A stretch of 64,000 nucleotides of DNA. Origin: Poecilobothrus nobilitatus (lineage: Eukaryota > Arthropoda > Insecta > Diptera > Dolichopodidae). The stretch spans positions 185,584,035 to 185,648,034 of the forward strand of contig OX352772.1 of assembly GCA_947095535.1 (NCBI GenBank), read 5' to 3'. The notes below the pieces were generated by a model that made no database searches, was not told the DNA's origin, and was given only the letters and a program-made list of their open reading frames with translations. The stretch's first letter is position 1, and each line of letters starts with the position of its first letter. The position numbers and the translations under genes were made by a program. Of this stretch, positions 1-12,280 are shown piece after piece.

Positions 1-919
1 AAAGTTAGATCCTTGAAAATAAGTATGAGTCATTTCAGAAATTTTTTTTGTATCACCCTCCGTTTAGGAGCTGTAAGGGGTTAAAAACTGAAAATTTCCT
101 ATTTTTAAACACCTGTAACTTGAACACCTATTAAAATTTTTTTGAAGTAATACACAAAAATTAAAGCTTCAACATTATACTCTTATTTCTGTTAACAACT
201 TTTTTTAATAATATAGGGTTACTTTATAATTGACGAAAGAGTTACTTGATTTTTTCAAATTTTCTAACAAATTTCTTTAACGATTTTTTTGCATTTTGTT
301 TTACTCGATAATTTGAAATTGTTGAGGATATAATGCGTAGTACAAAAAAAATTAAATAAATAAACAACATAACGGTTGCTTGAAGAATTTTTATTTATAT
401 GATATTCATATATATACATACTTATATAATATCATGCTTATTTACATATCGTATATGTTACTGATGAATGAATGATAAGAGTATAGATGTATATTATATA
501 GCGCCGTATTGGCATACATATATGTATTTTATTGTACTTATAAGAAATTATTCTGTCAATGGAATATTTAAATATAATATAATATAATATTTAAAATTAT
601 ATTTATTATTTTGTACTAAGTAACTTTAATATACATTTACCGCTTAGTATTAAATGTTACTATAGAATATTTGAAAAAGTTTTGGATTGGTAATCGTTAT
701 GTGAAAGGTTAGAATCTGCTTTTGAAGAATGTACATACAAACATATAGTTTGAATATATGTACAATCCATAGTTCTAGAAATTATAAAATTCACCCAAAT
801 TATTTTAAAATACTAAAATATTAAAAAAATAATATTGTAAGCAGAGTGACAGGCTGTGAACATACTAACGGTTCGTACGGGTATCTAAGAGGTGACAAAG
901 GCAACTGTATTCTTCCTCG
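1..919 (+). mobile_element. MITE-like repeat, 3' part of a copy cut by the window edge
   Basis: This stretch matches the 3' part of the full copy at 12281-13867 with few differences; window position 1 corresponds to about 12944. The terminal motif TCGTACGGGTAT ends near 884, and similarity runs about 35 bases further before stopping. It has no coding capacity. It is AT-rich, with a run of TATA/ATAT-type segments at 400-560. Short near-perfect termini without an encoded transposase suggest a non-autonomous DNA element; the superfamily is not identifiable from what is visible. Confidence 0.75.
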
Positions 920-1570
920 TTTTTTCCAGTATTACATTTCACTTTTTTTTTTGTGTTATTTAGGTACGCTAAGAGCATATTTGTTTTTTTTAATATTAAA
1001 TTTATGCATACAGTCTATTTCAAAAATATAAATTATTACCTATAGAACATTCTAAATTTTTTTTTTGTTTGTTTATGTTAACCGTCCATTCATATGAATA
1101 CAGAAAATTTTTTTTTGTTCGTTTATGTTTACCCTCCATTCATATAAATATAACTGTTGCCTACATATTAAAAAATAATAAATCGATAAATCAACTAAAT
1201 AATAATAGTTGGGAATTTGGGAATTTGGTGTGACTGTGTTAGCAGATTTTTAATAGTACAGCACACATAAAAATATGCATACCATTTTTGTACATGTTTG
1301 TACCTACATATGTAGTGAAAAAATTTGGTTTTAAAAGTATGTAATTGAGAATATATTAAATTGCTTACTTCTAAATGCTAATGTTTTTGAATTAAAAAAA
1401 AATTATTTTGCTTTTTCTAGACGATGTAGTAGATATATATGTATGTATGTACATCACATATATTTTATGATCAGTTCATAATTATTGTTATTGAAAAGAA
1501 AAATATTGTTGTTATTTACCATTTTCAAAAAAGACTGAATTTCTTATTTTTAATATATTCTTTTTGTTGT
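920..1570. other. AT-rich stretch without recognisable genes
   Basis: No coding similarity or RNA gene is visible. There is a short direct duplication near 1060-1145, where the poly-T plus GTTTATGTT and CCATTCATAT block occurs twice about 65 bases apart. The small open frame at 846-1031 runs through the MITE end and poly-T and is not a credible gene. Confidence 0.5.
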
Positions 1571-1574
1571 TTAA

Positions 1575-1740
1575 TGTTTTTACATAATTGGAAATATATA
1601 CTTAGTTTTTATACTTCAGAAAAAGGCATTAGTGGTGCAGATCATCATTCCCTAATAGATCTTAATTTAAAGGCAGCTCCCAATTTAGATATCAATGTTA
1701 GGGCCATAATATGCGATTTTAATATGTTAAGAGTTTCGAA
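1575..1740 (+). pseudogene. P-element-type transposase fossil (short internal fragment)
   Basis: About 55 codons here read as a piece of the RNase H-like catalytic region of a P-element/THAP9-type transposase. It contains a HNWKYILSFY segment, then DINVRAIICD. The minus-strand region at about 62100-62250 has the corresponding segments (a HNWK block followed by a GINVRAVICD block), so the two places hold pieces of related transposases. Nothing of the THAP domain or C-terminal half is visible here. The surrounding 109-codon open frame is mostly AT-rich noise upstream. The assignment rests on this internal match and on recalled family features. Confidence 0.5.
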
Positions 1741-1769
1741 AGAAAAGCCCTATTTTAATTATAATTAAG

Positions 1770-2400
1770 AAAGGAAAAATACATATCTATATAAATATTA
1801 TAAATAAACACATTGCTTTTATAAATAAAAATGTATACTAAAAATCAATTGATTTGATGAAAAAAAACTTAAATTTAACACTTGCTTACTAAATTTTAAG
1901 TAAATGCATATTAAAATTTACACTGTGTTCTCAAGTGCGGCACATTAATTTGTCTACACATTCTTTCAAATTCATCGCTTTCAAACCAAAAATATTTTCG
2001 AAGCACATATTATTACATATTTTGAAGTATGTACCTATGTATATGTACGCATACAATGCAATGCGGGCTACATAAAAAACAATAGTCTTTTATAGCAAAA
2101 AAAAAAACATTTATGTATTACGTATACGAATACGTATTGGTATTGGTGAGTTTAGTAAATTTAGATAAAATGTTTTATTTTGGTTCTGTAATAATGCTGT
2201 TAAAAATTCTGTTATATCTTTGTATGAAAATTTAATTTTGAAATTAAGCTAATTTCTCTAATGTTTTTCGATATTATTATTTTAAAATCATGTATTGTCA
2301 TCGGGATCTGATCTAATGAAGAAAACTTCAAGTCTCTAGCTCAACGGGAAGTGTGTTTAAAATGGCTTCTAAGATTCCATACTTTACCCAACCAAGTTAA
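1770..2400. other. AT-rich stretch without recognisable genes
   Basis: No recognisable gene, RNA or repeat was found between the P-type fossil and the orphan Polinton fragment. It contains short TA-rich runs only. Confidence 0.5.
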
Positions 2401-2404
2401 TAAA

Positions 2405-2964
2405 AAGCTGTTAAAAAGGTCTTTTCCTGAAATAAATATAAATGTAAATTTAGTTATTCTATCGAACATTCAACCAGGAACCTTCGACATGGATAAACAA
2501 ATATTCGTAGTTGACCTACACTTTTTACGAGGAAATGAAAAGCTGTATTTCGTAAAAGAGCTAGCTATACTTGCAAAAGAAACTTTAATTCCAATTGTTT
2601 ATCTTTTTAAACCACCATACCACACAGAATAACTTAGTCAAGAAACAAAATTTAATAATCAATATTGTGAGAATAAAATAAATTGACTTAAATGGGCGAA
2701 TGGGTTTATTGATTTTTTGGACGTTAAACCTATATTAAAACATTATTTAGAACCAGCCAAAAAAATTTTGTCAAAGGACACCAAAAAAAACTTTTCTTTG
2801 AAGAGTACATTGACAGTAGTAAAATAGAAGATCTAACAAGAGATTTACCTTCACTACTAAAAATTGATAATAATAAATTAACATGTCCTATACACTTATC
2901 AAAGAACATATTTAGATGTGCTGTTAAAAATTGTTATAATGTGTACATGTATCTTTTAAAATAA
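2405..2964 (+). pseudogene. Orphan fragment of the outer Polinton family: DLxF-family (nuclease-like?) gene
   Basis: This region aligns to the gene at 58994-59486 in the outer Polinton over its whole length, including about 75 bases of upstream DNA. The frame opens with VVDLHFLRGNEK and KELAIL, then hits a stop after KPPYHTE. Further stops and frame changes follow, but the conserved C-terminal CAVKNCYNVYMYL block is still readable near 2920-2960. No other Polinton gene flanks it, so it is a solo fragment of an older copy. Its presence 27 kb from the nested Polintons shows that the outer family has, or had, other members in this genome. Confidence 0.8.
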
Positions 2965-2969
2965 AATTT

Positions 2970-3366
2970 TCGTCATATTATTTGTATTATTTTTGATTAT
3001 GATTCTCGTATTTCTACAGTTAAATATTGCATTAACGTTTTGTGTGTTATATGTATTAACCTCTTTTTCAAAAATCCACACTTCTGTAAGAACGACGATA
3101 GAAATATCTTTATAACTATGAATTAATGCTTTAAGTTCCAGTAATTTTTTATGTCTTATGCTACAAATGTTTAAGTATAAAATATTTATTATTATTATTA
3201 TTTTTTATTAACCATAACTAAAATTACAATTAATCTTTTATTTTATAAGCAACTAGCTGCCAGGGCTATCGGCTTGAATTTTTAATATAATGTGTTTTAT
3301 AACTTATTAAATTTAGTATTTTTACATTTTTATTCAATATTAAATTTACAATGTTTGTTTGAAAAT
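2970..3366. other. AT-rich spacer with (ATT)n microsatellite
   Basis: There is no gene. A short ATT microsatellite lies at 3187-3206. The right end abuts the poly-T that marks the 3' end of the minus-strand LINE. Confidence 0.5.
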
Positions 3367-3384
3367 TTTTTTTTTTTTTTTTTT

Positions 3385-6300
3385 TTATATTAATTCATAA
3401 ATTTTAATTTTGATAAGAAAATCTTGTATTTTTTTAATATTTGTAACTGTAGGATGAGATAGGAGATCTGCCGGGTTCATGTTATTGAAAATGGAAGAGC
3501 GGGTTTGAGTAAGGAGTGTGCATTCGGATAGGATATGTGTAATGGTTAGCGGGAATTTATTACAAAATTGACAAATAGGTTGATCCTCGTTCTTGAGTAG
3601 GTATGAGTGTGTTAAGCTGCTATGTCCTAATCTCATTCTTATAAAGCACCGATTCATTTTGACTGATGTGGTAACTGGAAGTTTAATACCTATTCTTTCT
3701 TTATTGATAGATTTATATTGGTGTGTGTATGTTGCCCATTCAGTATCTATCATCTTTAAAATCGTTTTAGATGCCTTATAGTTAACTGCTTCATTAGAAA
3801 ATGGCATGAATGTATGAAGTGGAAATTTGGAAGCAGATTTGGCAGTAGTATCGGCGAATTCATTGCCAGATATTCCTATATGACTCGGGACCCACATAAT
3901 TTTAATTTTATTTTTCATTTGGAAAATTAGCTGTCTTGCATAGTTTAACGGGTTGGACTCATTTCTTTATTTCTGTATAGCTTGGAATACTGATAGGCTA
4001 TCGGTGCAAATGAGATATTTTCCCTTGTTTTCTTTTGCAAATTCTATAGCAGAAAGAATGCCCTGTGTTTCAGCTTCGAAGACATTTCCGCATTCAGAAA
4101 GCAGTCCTTGGGCTAGGATACTCCCATCTTCTCCAACCACGCCAAACGAAACATTATTATCAGTTTTTGATCCGTCAGTAAATATTATTTTCCAGTTGGT
4201 TTGTTTTAAAATAGTGGATTGTTCTCTGTAAAGGTGCAGATATTGGCTTTTTGAAGTATATTCTTTTCGAAATTGGGAAAGTTCATCGATGAATAAATGT
4301 GATCTCTGTTGCCAAGGTGGAGAATTATTGTGTTTTATAGGCATTGGTTTAATATTTGGCTCGAGTTTTGAGTATATGTCAAGGATCTTGCTTAGAGTTG
4401 ACTCCATTGATAATTTCGTTGTTCTGCATTTTAGTAAGTTGATCTCTTTGAATAAAAGGTGTTTTGAGCTACAAAATATTTTGCTGGTAAGTCGGCTTGT
4501 TAAATATAGTTTTCGTTCCTCTATTGAAATGAATCCTCCTTCAGCTAATAAATTTCTTATTGGAGTTGTTCTAAATGCCCTTAAGCTTGCTCTGATTGCA
4601 GCATGAAATGGGGCTTTTAATATATTTAGATGGCTTTTTGCACATTTTCCGTATATTTGTAAACCATAGTCAATTTTCGATAATAAGGTTAGTTTGGTCA
4701 TGTTTAGGAGGGAGTTAGTATGCATGAAACTGTTAGAGGAAGCGAGATATTTAATAATATTTAGTCTGGCAGCTAGATTTGATTTTAAATATTTACAATG
4801 ATACTTAAAACTATGTTTACAATCAAAATATAAGCCTAAAATTTTTAATTCTTTAACATTACAAACATTTTGGTTTTTAAAGTTAATTTGTACATTATTA
4901 CAATTAATTTTTCTGCAAATATGTAAATGTTTTGTTTTTTCAACTGAAATGTTAGTACCTGAGTATTGTGACCAATTATCTATTGCAGTTAGGATTTCGC
5001 AAAATTGTTGTGAAATTTCATTCTGGTTATGTTTTTTACTAATTATATATAAATCATCAGCGTAGATGCAATGGTATAGATTTTTGTAGTTTAAAATAAT
5101 TTTGTTAATTTCTTCGAAAGCTATTAAGAACAAGGTAACAGAGAGAGGGGAACCTTGTGGGATCCCATTAAAGAGAGAATAAGTAGGGGATATTATGTTA
5201 TTAACTCTACACCGAATTTGTCTATTCGTTAAGAAAGATTTTATAAAGTTAAACATTTTGTGACCAATTTTTAATTCTTGCAATTTTTTTAATACGACGT
5301 GAATGCCTATTTTATCAAAAGCTTTTTCGAAGTCAATAGAAAGAATTGAAATGTGATTTTTTGACGATAGATTTTTGCAAATAAGGTGGTCTATATATAG
5401 TAGTGCATCTACGGTAGACGAATTTGGTCTGAAACCAACTTGATTTGGAGATAGTGAATTGGAGGTTGTGAGGAACCACATGAGTCTTTTGGACACCATT
5501 TTTTCCAGAATTTTGCTCAGACATGGTATTAATGAAATAGGTCTGTAGCTAGAAATTTCGTCGATTGGTTTGTTAGGTTTGCGTATTGGAATGATGGCAG
5601 CTATTTTAAATACTTGTGGAATAATGCCAGTTTGATAAATTTTATTGTAGAGTTGTACAATTCTTGTTTTGCATTGTTTGGTACAATTTTTGATCATTTG
5701 GTATGAAATTTTATCTAAACCTGGAGTTGACCCTGTTAGAGTTTTTAAGCATGTTTCAAATTCACGTTCATTGAATTGTGATTCAAGAAATTTAGCTTTT
5801 ATATTCGGAGGGTTTTGAATTTGTAGTGTGGCAGCACTACGTTTGTTTTCTCTAAAGAGAAGAGGGAAGTTGTCTGTTTTAGAGCTGTTTGAAAAATGTT
5901 GTGCAAATTTTGTAGAAATTGTTTGAGGGTCGTTGATGCTATCATTGTTCATTGTAATTGTTTTAATATGAAATGGGGTATATGTTGAAGTTAAAACTTT
6001 AATGTTCTGCCAAATTTTTGTTATGTTATTATTAGGGTTAATAGTTTCTGTAAATTTATTAAATGTAATCTTTTTTGCTTTCTTTTTTTCTTTGTTAAAA
6101 ATGGCATTCTTTTTTTTATATGATATAAGGTTGATTAAAGTTTGTGTTTTACAGTAATTTTTCCAAGCATTTTGTTTTTCTTCTCTTAATTTTTTTAATT
6201 CTACAGTCCACCACGGTACATTTCGACCTAATTTTTTATAAAGACATTGTGGGATGGATTCATTTGCTGCTGAGCGAATAATTTTTTGAATTGATGCTGT

Positions 6301-7088
6301 TTCTCTATTTATGTTATCTGTATGGAGTATTTTGTCATTGAGCTTGTCAACTAAAGTTTGAAATTTCGGCCAATTTGCGCGTTTGCAATTGAAACGTGTG
6401 GGTTTTGAATTTAAATATGTATTATAATTAGGGAATGTGACTTTACTAAAAATGGGGTAATGATCACTGTTGTGAAGATCTTTAATGATTTTCCACGACA
6501 AAAGTGGTAATAAAATAGGAGAACATATAGTTAGATCAATATTCGAAAAAGTACCGTGGGTTGAAAAGTGTGTTGGGCCATCATTGTTTAAAATTGATAA
6601 ATTTGTGCTCAGAACAAAGTCTTCAATAATTTTCCCTTTGGAGTTGTAAGTGGGTGAACCCCATAGTGGACTCCATGCATTGAAGTCTCCAGCTAGTATT
6701 ATGGGAGTATTAATATTTGAAATTAGATTTGTGAAATCAAAATTGGAAATTGATTGCTCCGGAGGTATGTAGATAGAAATTAAAGTAATTGGAGACTTTA
6801 TGTTTACTTCGATGGCTATGACTGAGAGCCGAGTATTTATGTCTATGACTTTAAAGGAATTGATCTATGGATAAGAATGCCTGTCCCTTGTTTGGCTCTG
6901 AGGTTGCAGTCAAAATTGTGAAAAAAGCCAATGTATTGTTTTGGAAAAAGGGGTTTTACTATGTTGTTGGTAATATGGGTTTCTTGTAAACATAAAATGT
7001 GTGGATTATGTAATTTTATAATTAATTCCATTTCTTGGTAGTTATTGATGTAGCCTTTCATATTCCATTGAATAATATTTATTGTCAT
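3385..7088 (-). pseudogene. LINE ORF2: endonuclease - reverse transcriptase - RNase H, two lesions
   Basis: The polyprotein starts at the ATG at 7088 (MTINIIQWNMKG). The endonuclease signature QETH follows. A one-base frameshift at about 6845 separates the first 80 codons from the rest of the endonuclease, whose end (NSDHYPI) is near 6450. The reverse transcriptase has its catalytic YADD at 5053-5064. RNase H begins with FTDGSKTD near 4170 and is interrupted by an in-frame TAA at 3967-3969. The same frame continues to the end with WVPSHIGISGNEFAD and a C-terminal CQFC...H...C motif. Apart from these two lesions the frame is open for over 1,200 codons. Activity would be target-primed reverse transcription; this copy cannot make the full protein. 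Confidence 0.88.
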
Positions 7089-7160
7089 TTTATTTTTAAA
7101 AATAAATATAAAAAATGAAAAATATAAAATTACTAAAAGTAAATATTTATAAACACACAA

Positions 7161-7660
7161 AGTTTGTTATTATTAAAATAGCAAATAGTGTGAATTGTTA
7201 TATTTTTTATTTTTTTATTGAAGAAAAGCAAAACGGCTCGATCTGATATCGAACAAAAAATTCTTATTAAATAAATTAGTACAATGCATAAGTACATAAC
7301 AATACATACTGCGAGAGAACTGAATTGCTTAGGTTTGAAACGGAAACTAATTTGTTTGTTTAGAAATAAGATTGATTTTTTGGTATAATAGACATGATTA
7401 TTCTTGTTGAGAATAATAAGCATTAAACAACTAAAAATGTTGGAAACGAAGAAGTAAAAGAGCAAAGCTAAAAAGGTGCGACCAATTATCAAACAAAAAA
7501 TTTTATTAAATAACTTAATATAATGTATGAGCACATAATAATACATAATTATTAGTGTATGTAAAAATTAAGAAAATTGTTGTTAACTATTCTAAATTTA
7601 CTATTAAGACTGTAATAGGTCCAATTGTATACATATTAAATTGTTTTGAAAAGTTAAAAT
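7161..7660 (-). other. Region between ORF1 and ORF2 of the I-like LINE
   Basis: This AT-rich spacer between the end of ORF1 and the start of ORF2 contains no conserved domain. A similar phrase (CGA..., AACAAAAAATT, TTATTAAATAA, TACATAA) occurs twice, near 7235-7310 and 7475-7545. This suggests an internal duplication of about 240 bases in the spacer. Confidence 0.5.
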
Positions 7661-9166
7661 TTAATTGTCCGAACTGTCTGAGAGTTCTACCGATAAAACA
7701 GGTGAATTTGTATTTTTTGAGTTTGATTTGTTCAAAACTAAGTTGGATTGAGTCGGTTTGATTGAGTGAAAAAATTTGAGTGAAAAGTTGTTGTCTTGCA
7801 GGTTTGCAGATGAGTTATTGTTGAAAGTAGGGTTATCTTTTTCTATATTGGTGAAATTAGTGCATTGAGAGTGATTGTTATTGATTTCTGTTTGATTATT
7901 TGTAGGAGTGAGAAAAGAAGAATTAAAACTTTGCATTTGATTATCATTATATGTTGTTTGATTTAATGTAAAAGAAGGAGACACATTATTTTGAGATAAT
8001 ATAGAAGTGCTTTGAATTTTATTGCAAGTTGAAGGAGAAAGAGAAGAAGAATTATTAGTTGGAAAATTTAAGGTTAGAATTTTATTTGCATTATCAATTA
8101 AATTTTTATTTTGTTTGTCAATTAGTGAATTTTTATTTTATTTATTAGAAGGAGAAAGAGGTGATTCATCAAGTTTTTTTGGAATATTTGAGTTTTGCTT
8201 GGATGCTGCAGTATTCGTTTGTTGTGATGTACTATTTATAATAATAGAGGAGAAGGTTTGTGAATTATTTGTTGTTTTTAAATTATTCTGATTATAAGTT
8301 TTTCGCGCTTCACCAAAGCTGCATTTATTTTGTGTTTTTATTTTTAAGATTTCTTTTTGTTGCAAGAATTTGGGGCATTTGTTGAAGGAAGATGGATGAT
8401 CTCCAAGGCAATTAGAACAGAGTGTTCGAGTGCATGGCAGTGGTGAGTGTGGTGGAAGATTGCAATTAACACAGCTTGATGGATTGTTACATTTGTTTGC
8501 AGTATGTCCGAGGAGCTGACAATTTTTGCATCTCATGGGATTTGGGAAATATTCCTGAACTTTAACTTGATACCAAGCGATGTCAATTTTTTTTGGAACC
8601 GTGTAGGAGTCAAAAGTGAGCAGAATAAGGCCAGTATAAACTTTTTTGTTATCAATTAATTTAGAAAATTTGTAGACATTCGTAACACCCTGATTTTTGA
8701 GATCATTTAATATTTCTTCTTCAGTTGTTGGAATTAAATTCCTATCAAATATTGTGCCTTTTGTGGAGTTCAGTGTAGCATGAAGTTTAGCTGTTATGGT
8801 ACATAAACCACCAAAATTTTTTGTATTGAGGAATTTGTCTGCCACTTTTTGGGATTTGGTGAGTACAAGAAGATTGCCATCACGAAGAAGGCTTACGGAA
8901 TCAATTTCGGTACTAATACAGTCTAGTGCCTTTTTTTTGGCAAATACACTGAATGAAGAAAGTGGTTTGTCTTTTTGGGTGGATTCGATAACGACGAATT
9001 TGGGACATTTTTGTTGATTTAAATTTACCTGAGGTAGGATTGGGAAGACATCGCTTGTAATATCTTTACCTCTTCCTCGTTTTGGTTTTGGGCCAGGTTG
9101 GCCTGTGTCATCATCCTGCAAATCTGCAAACCGATTCCCCGAAGGGATCGGCCGTTCTTTCGGCAT
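7661..9166 (-). pseudogene. LINE ORF1: gag-like zinc-knuckle RNA-binding protein, one stop
   Basis: The frame is 502 codons long, broken by a single TAA at 8138-8140. The start ATG at 9166 gives MPKERPIPSGNRF. The central part contains three knuckles in a row at about residues 213-265: CKNCQLLGHTANKC, CVNCNLPPHSPLPC and CSNCLGDH...C. This order is typical of Jockey/I-type ORF1 proteins, which coat the element RNA. The tail after the stop is rich in Asn, Ser and Gln and looks disordered. Downstream ORF2 is on the same strand after a 570-base spacer. Confidence 0.85.
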
Positions 9167-9235
9167 GGTGCACTATTATTGGATCAGAATGTGTTGTTTT
9201 TGCACAAAAAAAAAATTTTTTTTTTTTTTTTTTTA

Positions 9236-9900
9236 TATATATTTAAATTTTAACTTTTATGTATAACTAAGATGAATTTTTGTTTTTATTTTTTAGGTTA
9301 AATTTGATATGAAAGTGTGAGAAAAAAGAAGTTGTATAAAAACGAAAAGGATGACTATAGTGGAAAAAGATAATAGAAGAAATTATTGATTAGCACTAAA
9401 AAAGAAACGTCTACTCGTTACGAAGGTTAGTCGATGACTGATAAAATATTTAAGTTTCCTATATTTATTTTGTTTGATTCTGTATTCATAAAACTTGTAT
9501 TATTAATCATTACTTATCATATAATTTTTTGCAGATATTTTCTGTACTTATTATCAATATGCCGCCTGCCAATATGCCGCCAATCAGTTAGCAACCTCTA
9601 CAGACTTAACTTCATACAGGTCTCTTCATTATACTTTCATAATAGAGATATTAAATAACCTCTCCATTATACTTTCATGATACTGTTTATATAGTTTACT
9701 TAATTCTTGATAGTCAGTCGGTAGTTCTTCCTGGTTGATAAGTACTTTGATGTTTGTTTAAGTTATTCCATCATAACAAATATCATTCTGGTCATAAAAA
9801 TAAGACAAGTATAATCTCAAGTTATTATATATTCTGCATTCATTTTATATACTAATTTCTTTCTTAATCCCATTTTTGGTCATTCTAACTGTTGGAGGAG
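9236..9900. other. Spacer with a short tandem duplication
   Basis: No gene is recognised; part may be 5' UTR of the LINE to the left. Two near copies of a 30-base phrase (CTCTCCATTATACTTTCAT type) occur at 9622-9650 and 9660-9682, and GCCAATATGCCGCC-like phrases lie near 9560-9585. Confidence 0.4.
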
Positions 9901-10690
9901 TCATTGGATCAATGAACATGCTTTTTTGCTTTCTTTAATGTTTAAAGGGTTTAATGTTTCTCCTTTAATCCAGTTACCTTGATTGGTTACTTGGTTACTC
10001 TTTACTTCAGTGTGTTTATTGCTAACTTTATTCTCAGTAGTAATACTCTTGATATTTTTACTAGACGAATTGTTTTGTTTGCTATTAATTTTCCTACTAC
10101 TATCGTTAATATTATTAGCATTGTTGTTATAACTGGAACTAATATTTACGCCATATTTAAAGTTTCTAAAAGAAGAACTTTTGCTTTTTTGTTTATCAAT
10201 TTTTGCATTTGATCTTGTCCAAAATTCAGGGATGTAACTAAATATTTTTATTACCTTCTCTTTACTTATGACATCATTAATTGGAGTAGTACTATTGTTG
10301 ATATCGCAACTAATTTCACTGTTACAAGTAACATGATACATTGAATTTTTTTCAGGTTTATCCATAACAGATTCTTGTTCTTTTTTATTATTTATATTAA
10401 TAATCGCATTTTCATTTTCTGCATATTTGGTACTAATAAAATTTACTTCCTTAACAACTTTCTGTAACATTCACAGCATCGAATACTTTGCATCTTTCAT
10501 ATCCAATACACACTTTTTAATTTTGCAATATCTTAGCAAAGTTCTCCTTATCGACTTGAATCACTGCATTGTACACTTCTTTGTTAAATTTGTTGTATTT
10601 GTTGAAATACATGAAGATGACACAGATGTACTATCAACGGTCACTTTGAATTCGTCCTGCAACCTTTCAAAGATTAATGGATTCGGTTTT
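9901..10690 (-). pseudogene. Possible LINE ORF1 remnant with a polar low-complexity tail
   Basis: An open frame of 189 codons (9901-10470) is rich in Ser, Asn and Lys and has no recognisable domain. Just upstream in the same direction (10470-10620) the translation reads YNAVIQVDKENFAKILQN and GYERCKVFDAVNV. That resembles the region just before the zinc knuckles of CR1/Jockey-type ORF1 proteins, but no intact knuckle follows and there are stops. I take it as a decayed ORF1. The alternative is chance openness in AT-rich DNA for the 189-codon part. Confidence 0.35.
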
Positions 10691-11135
10691 ACATGATTTC
10701 ATTGGAAAATTTTGTTACTACTATTTGGATGTTATTATACTCTCTAGCACAAGCAAGAACGAAAATTTCGTTAACCTACAAAAAATTTTGAAAAGGCTAG
10801 AAGAAGTTATTTTAAAAATTCAATTGGACAAAAGCGAAAAAAAGGTAAGCGCATAGATATTAGCAATACAGAATATAATGAAGCTTTTAACTTAAAACTT
10901 CTTAAAAAAATTAAGAAGCTTTTAACTTAAACAAATTTAAATTTGTAATTACTACCGACCTTAAGTTTACTTTAATTACTGACACAAGCAACTTTGCGCT
11001 TGAAGCTGTTCTCACTCAAGAGGGCCCTACAGTTTGTCATGTAACAAGGCTAAATATGAAAGAAACCCCTTAAAAATATCTTTTAAAATAACGGAAACTC
11101 CTAATGCTCCTTTAGAAATTGTTCATATGGATATT
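10690..11135 (+). pseudogene. Gypsy-type retrotransposon pol fossil (RT/RNase H and integrase edge)
   Basis: Three pieces in order read as an LTR-retrotransposon pol. The first is an RT thumb-like segment ending in NLQKILKRLEEV and LDKSEKK (about 10760-10840). Then comes an RNase H-like start with FVITTDLKF...DTSNFALEAVLTQEGP (about 10940-11030). Last is a NAPLEIVHMDIF segment (about 11100-11137) that resembles the entry to the integrase core. Stops and a 20-base local duplication interrupt the frame. No LTR was seen. The right end stops abruptly at poly-T, where LINE-related sequence begins. Confidence 0.6.
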
Positions 11136-11139
11136 TTTT

Positions 11140-11470
11140 TTTTTTTTATTATTTTATTTGTATTTCAACTTAACTTAAAAACAGATGTTATGAGTAATAT
11201 AAAAAAGTAAATATATCTTAAAGCTAGTTTAATTTAATTAAATATTCAGGATTCCAATTTATAAAAGAATAAAATAAGATTAAGTAAAATATAAATTTGA
11301 TGACCATTCGAAAACGTTTGGTCTCAATGATTTAAATTTCAAATTTGTCCATTAAATTGCTAATTTTTCAGTGTAATAATATACTTTAACATACCTTATA
11401 TTTACATTCATAATACAAACTTTGTTCTTAATTTACATTGTAAAACAATTAAACAGTATTTTTTTTCCTT
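11140..11470. other. AT-rich spacer, no gene seen
   Basis: Poly-T-rich DNA without recognisable coding content. It may include the 3' UTR of the minus-strand LINE tail that follows. Confidence 0.4.
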
Positions 11471-11479
11471 TTTTTTGTT

Positions 11480-11815
11480 TTTGAGAACAGAGAGTGTAAA
11501 ACAGAACAGAGAGTGTAAAAAATTACACATCTAGTTTGAAATTCAACAATTTTTTTTTTGAAAATGTGAATATTATTGATTTCTTTAATTTGATTTGGTA
11601 AATCATTATAATTTTTTAAACAATTGTAAAGACAATTAATTTTTTGTTTGTCAGTTCTGAATAAAGATAGGTAGAAGTTACATTTGTTACGAGTGTTTTA
11701 ATTGTGTATATCTAAATTTCGGTAAAGCGTGAGATTATGTTTAATTTTGTTATTTATAATTTTGAAGGCGAGCATATAACGCTCACGCTTGCAGATGTTC
11801 TCGAAACTTTTTTTT
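11480..11815 (-). pseudogene. CR1-like LINE 3' end fragment
   Basis: On the minus strand the translation reads ENICKRERYMLAFKIINNKIKHN, then RNLDIHN, RNKCNFYLSLFRTDKQKINCLYNCLKNYNDLP and an FKKKLLN-type ending. This is the extreme C-terminus seen in the LINE at 16599-21454 (CERELYLIAFKIIFNEIKHN). One stop lies inside. Only the tail of ORF2 is present, as expected for a 5'-truncated insertion. A duplicated 17-base phrase (ACAGAGAGTGTAAAA type) lies at about 11488-11520. Confidence 0.6.
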
Positions 11816-11819
11816 TTCT

Positions 11820-12280
11820 TTATTATTAATAGTATAATATACAAAGTATACAATGTTTCATTTGAACAAAATTTTTGAATATATATATAAATATTTGTTT
11901 TATATTTTACAAAATATTAGTTTTGAAATTAAATTATAATTTAGTTGTATTAGTCTAATTCTTATTTCAATGAGCTAAAGTATACACAATTTATATTAAA
12001 CTTAGTAATATTCAAATACGACCTTAGCCTAAGCTGTATGGTGTCATATTATTTTAATTTAATTTTAATTTTAACGTTTATAATTGCAATCTTAATTTTA
12101 AATCTCAAATATTATATTTAAATTTCAACTTTTATTTTAATATGCTTATAAAATTCTCTTATATATATGTAATTTTTTAAATAAATTTACCAATGTTCAT
12201 GCAAAACTATAAATGAAACTACTTTAATGCCATTGACTCTAGTTATGAGAGCTCAAAATATGCTCAATTATTTTTTTTTT
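11820..12280. other. AT-rich spacer, no gene seen
   Basis: Low-complexity A/T-rich sequence, with several ATTTTAATTTTAA-like runs at 12050-12130 and no recognisable feature. Confidence 0.4.

Larger units (their letters stand above)
3367..9235 (-). mobile_element. Nearly full-length I-like non-LTR retrotransposon (LINE)
   Basis: A two-ORF LINE lies on the minus strand. ORF1 is a gag-like protein with three zinc knuckles (7661-9166). ORF2 carries apurinic-type endonuclease, reverse transcriptase and RNase H, followed by a C-terminal Cys/His motif (3385-7088). The RNase H domain places it with I-like clades rather than Jockey or CR1. The 3' end is an A tail, seen as T20 at 3367-3386. The 5' boundary is uncertain; a second A/T homopolymer block lies at 9208-9232. 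Only three disabling lesions were found: one stop in ORF1, one frameshift in the endonuclease and one stop in RNase H. This is therefore a fairly young but dead copy. Confidence 0.85.
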
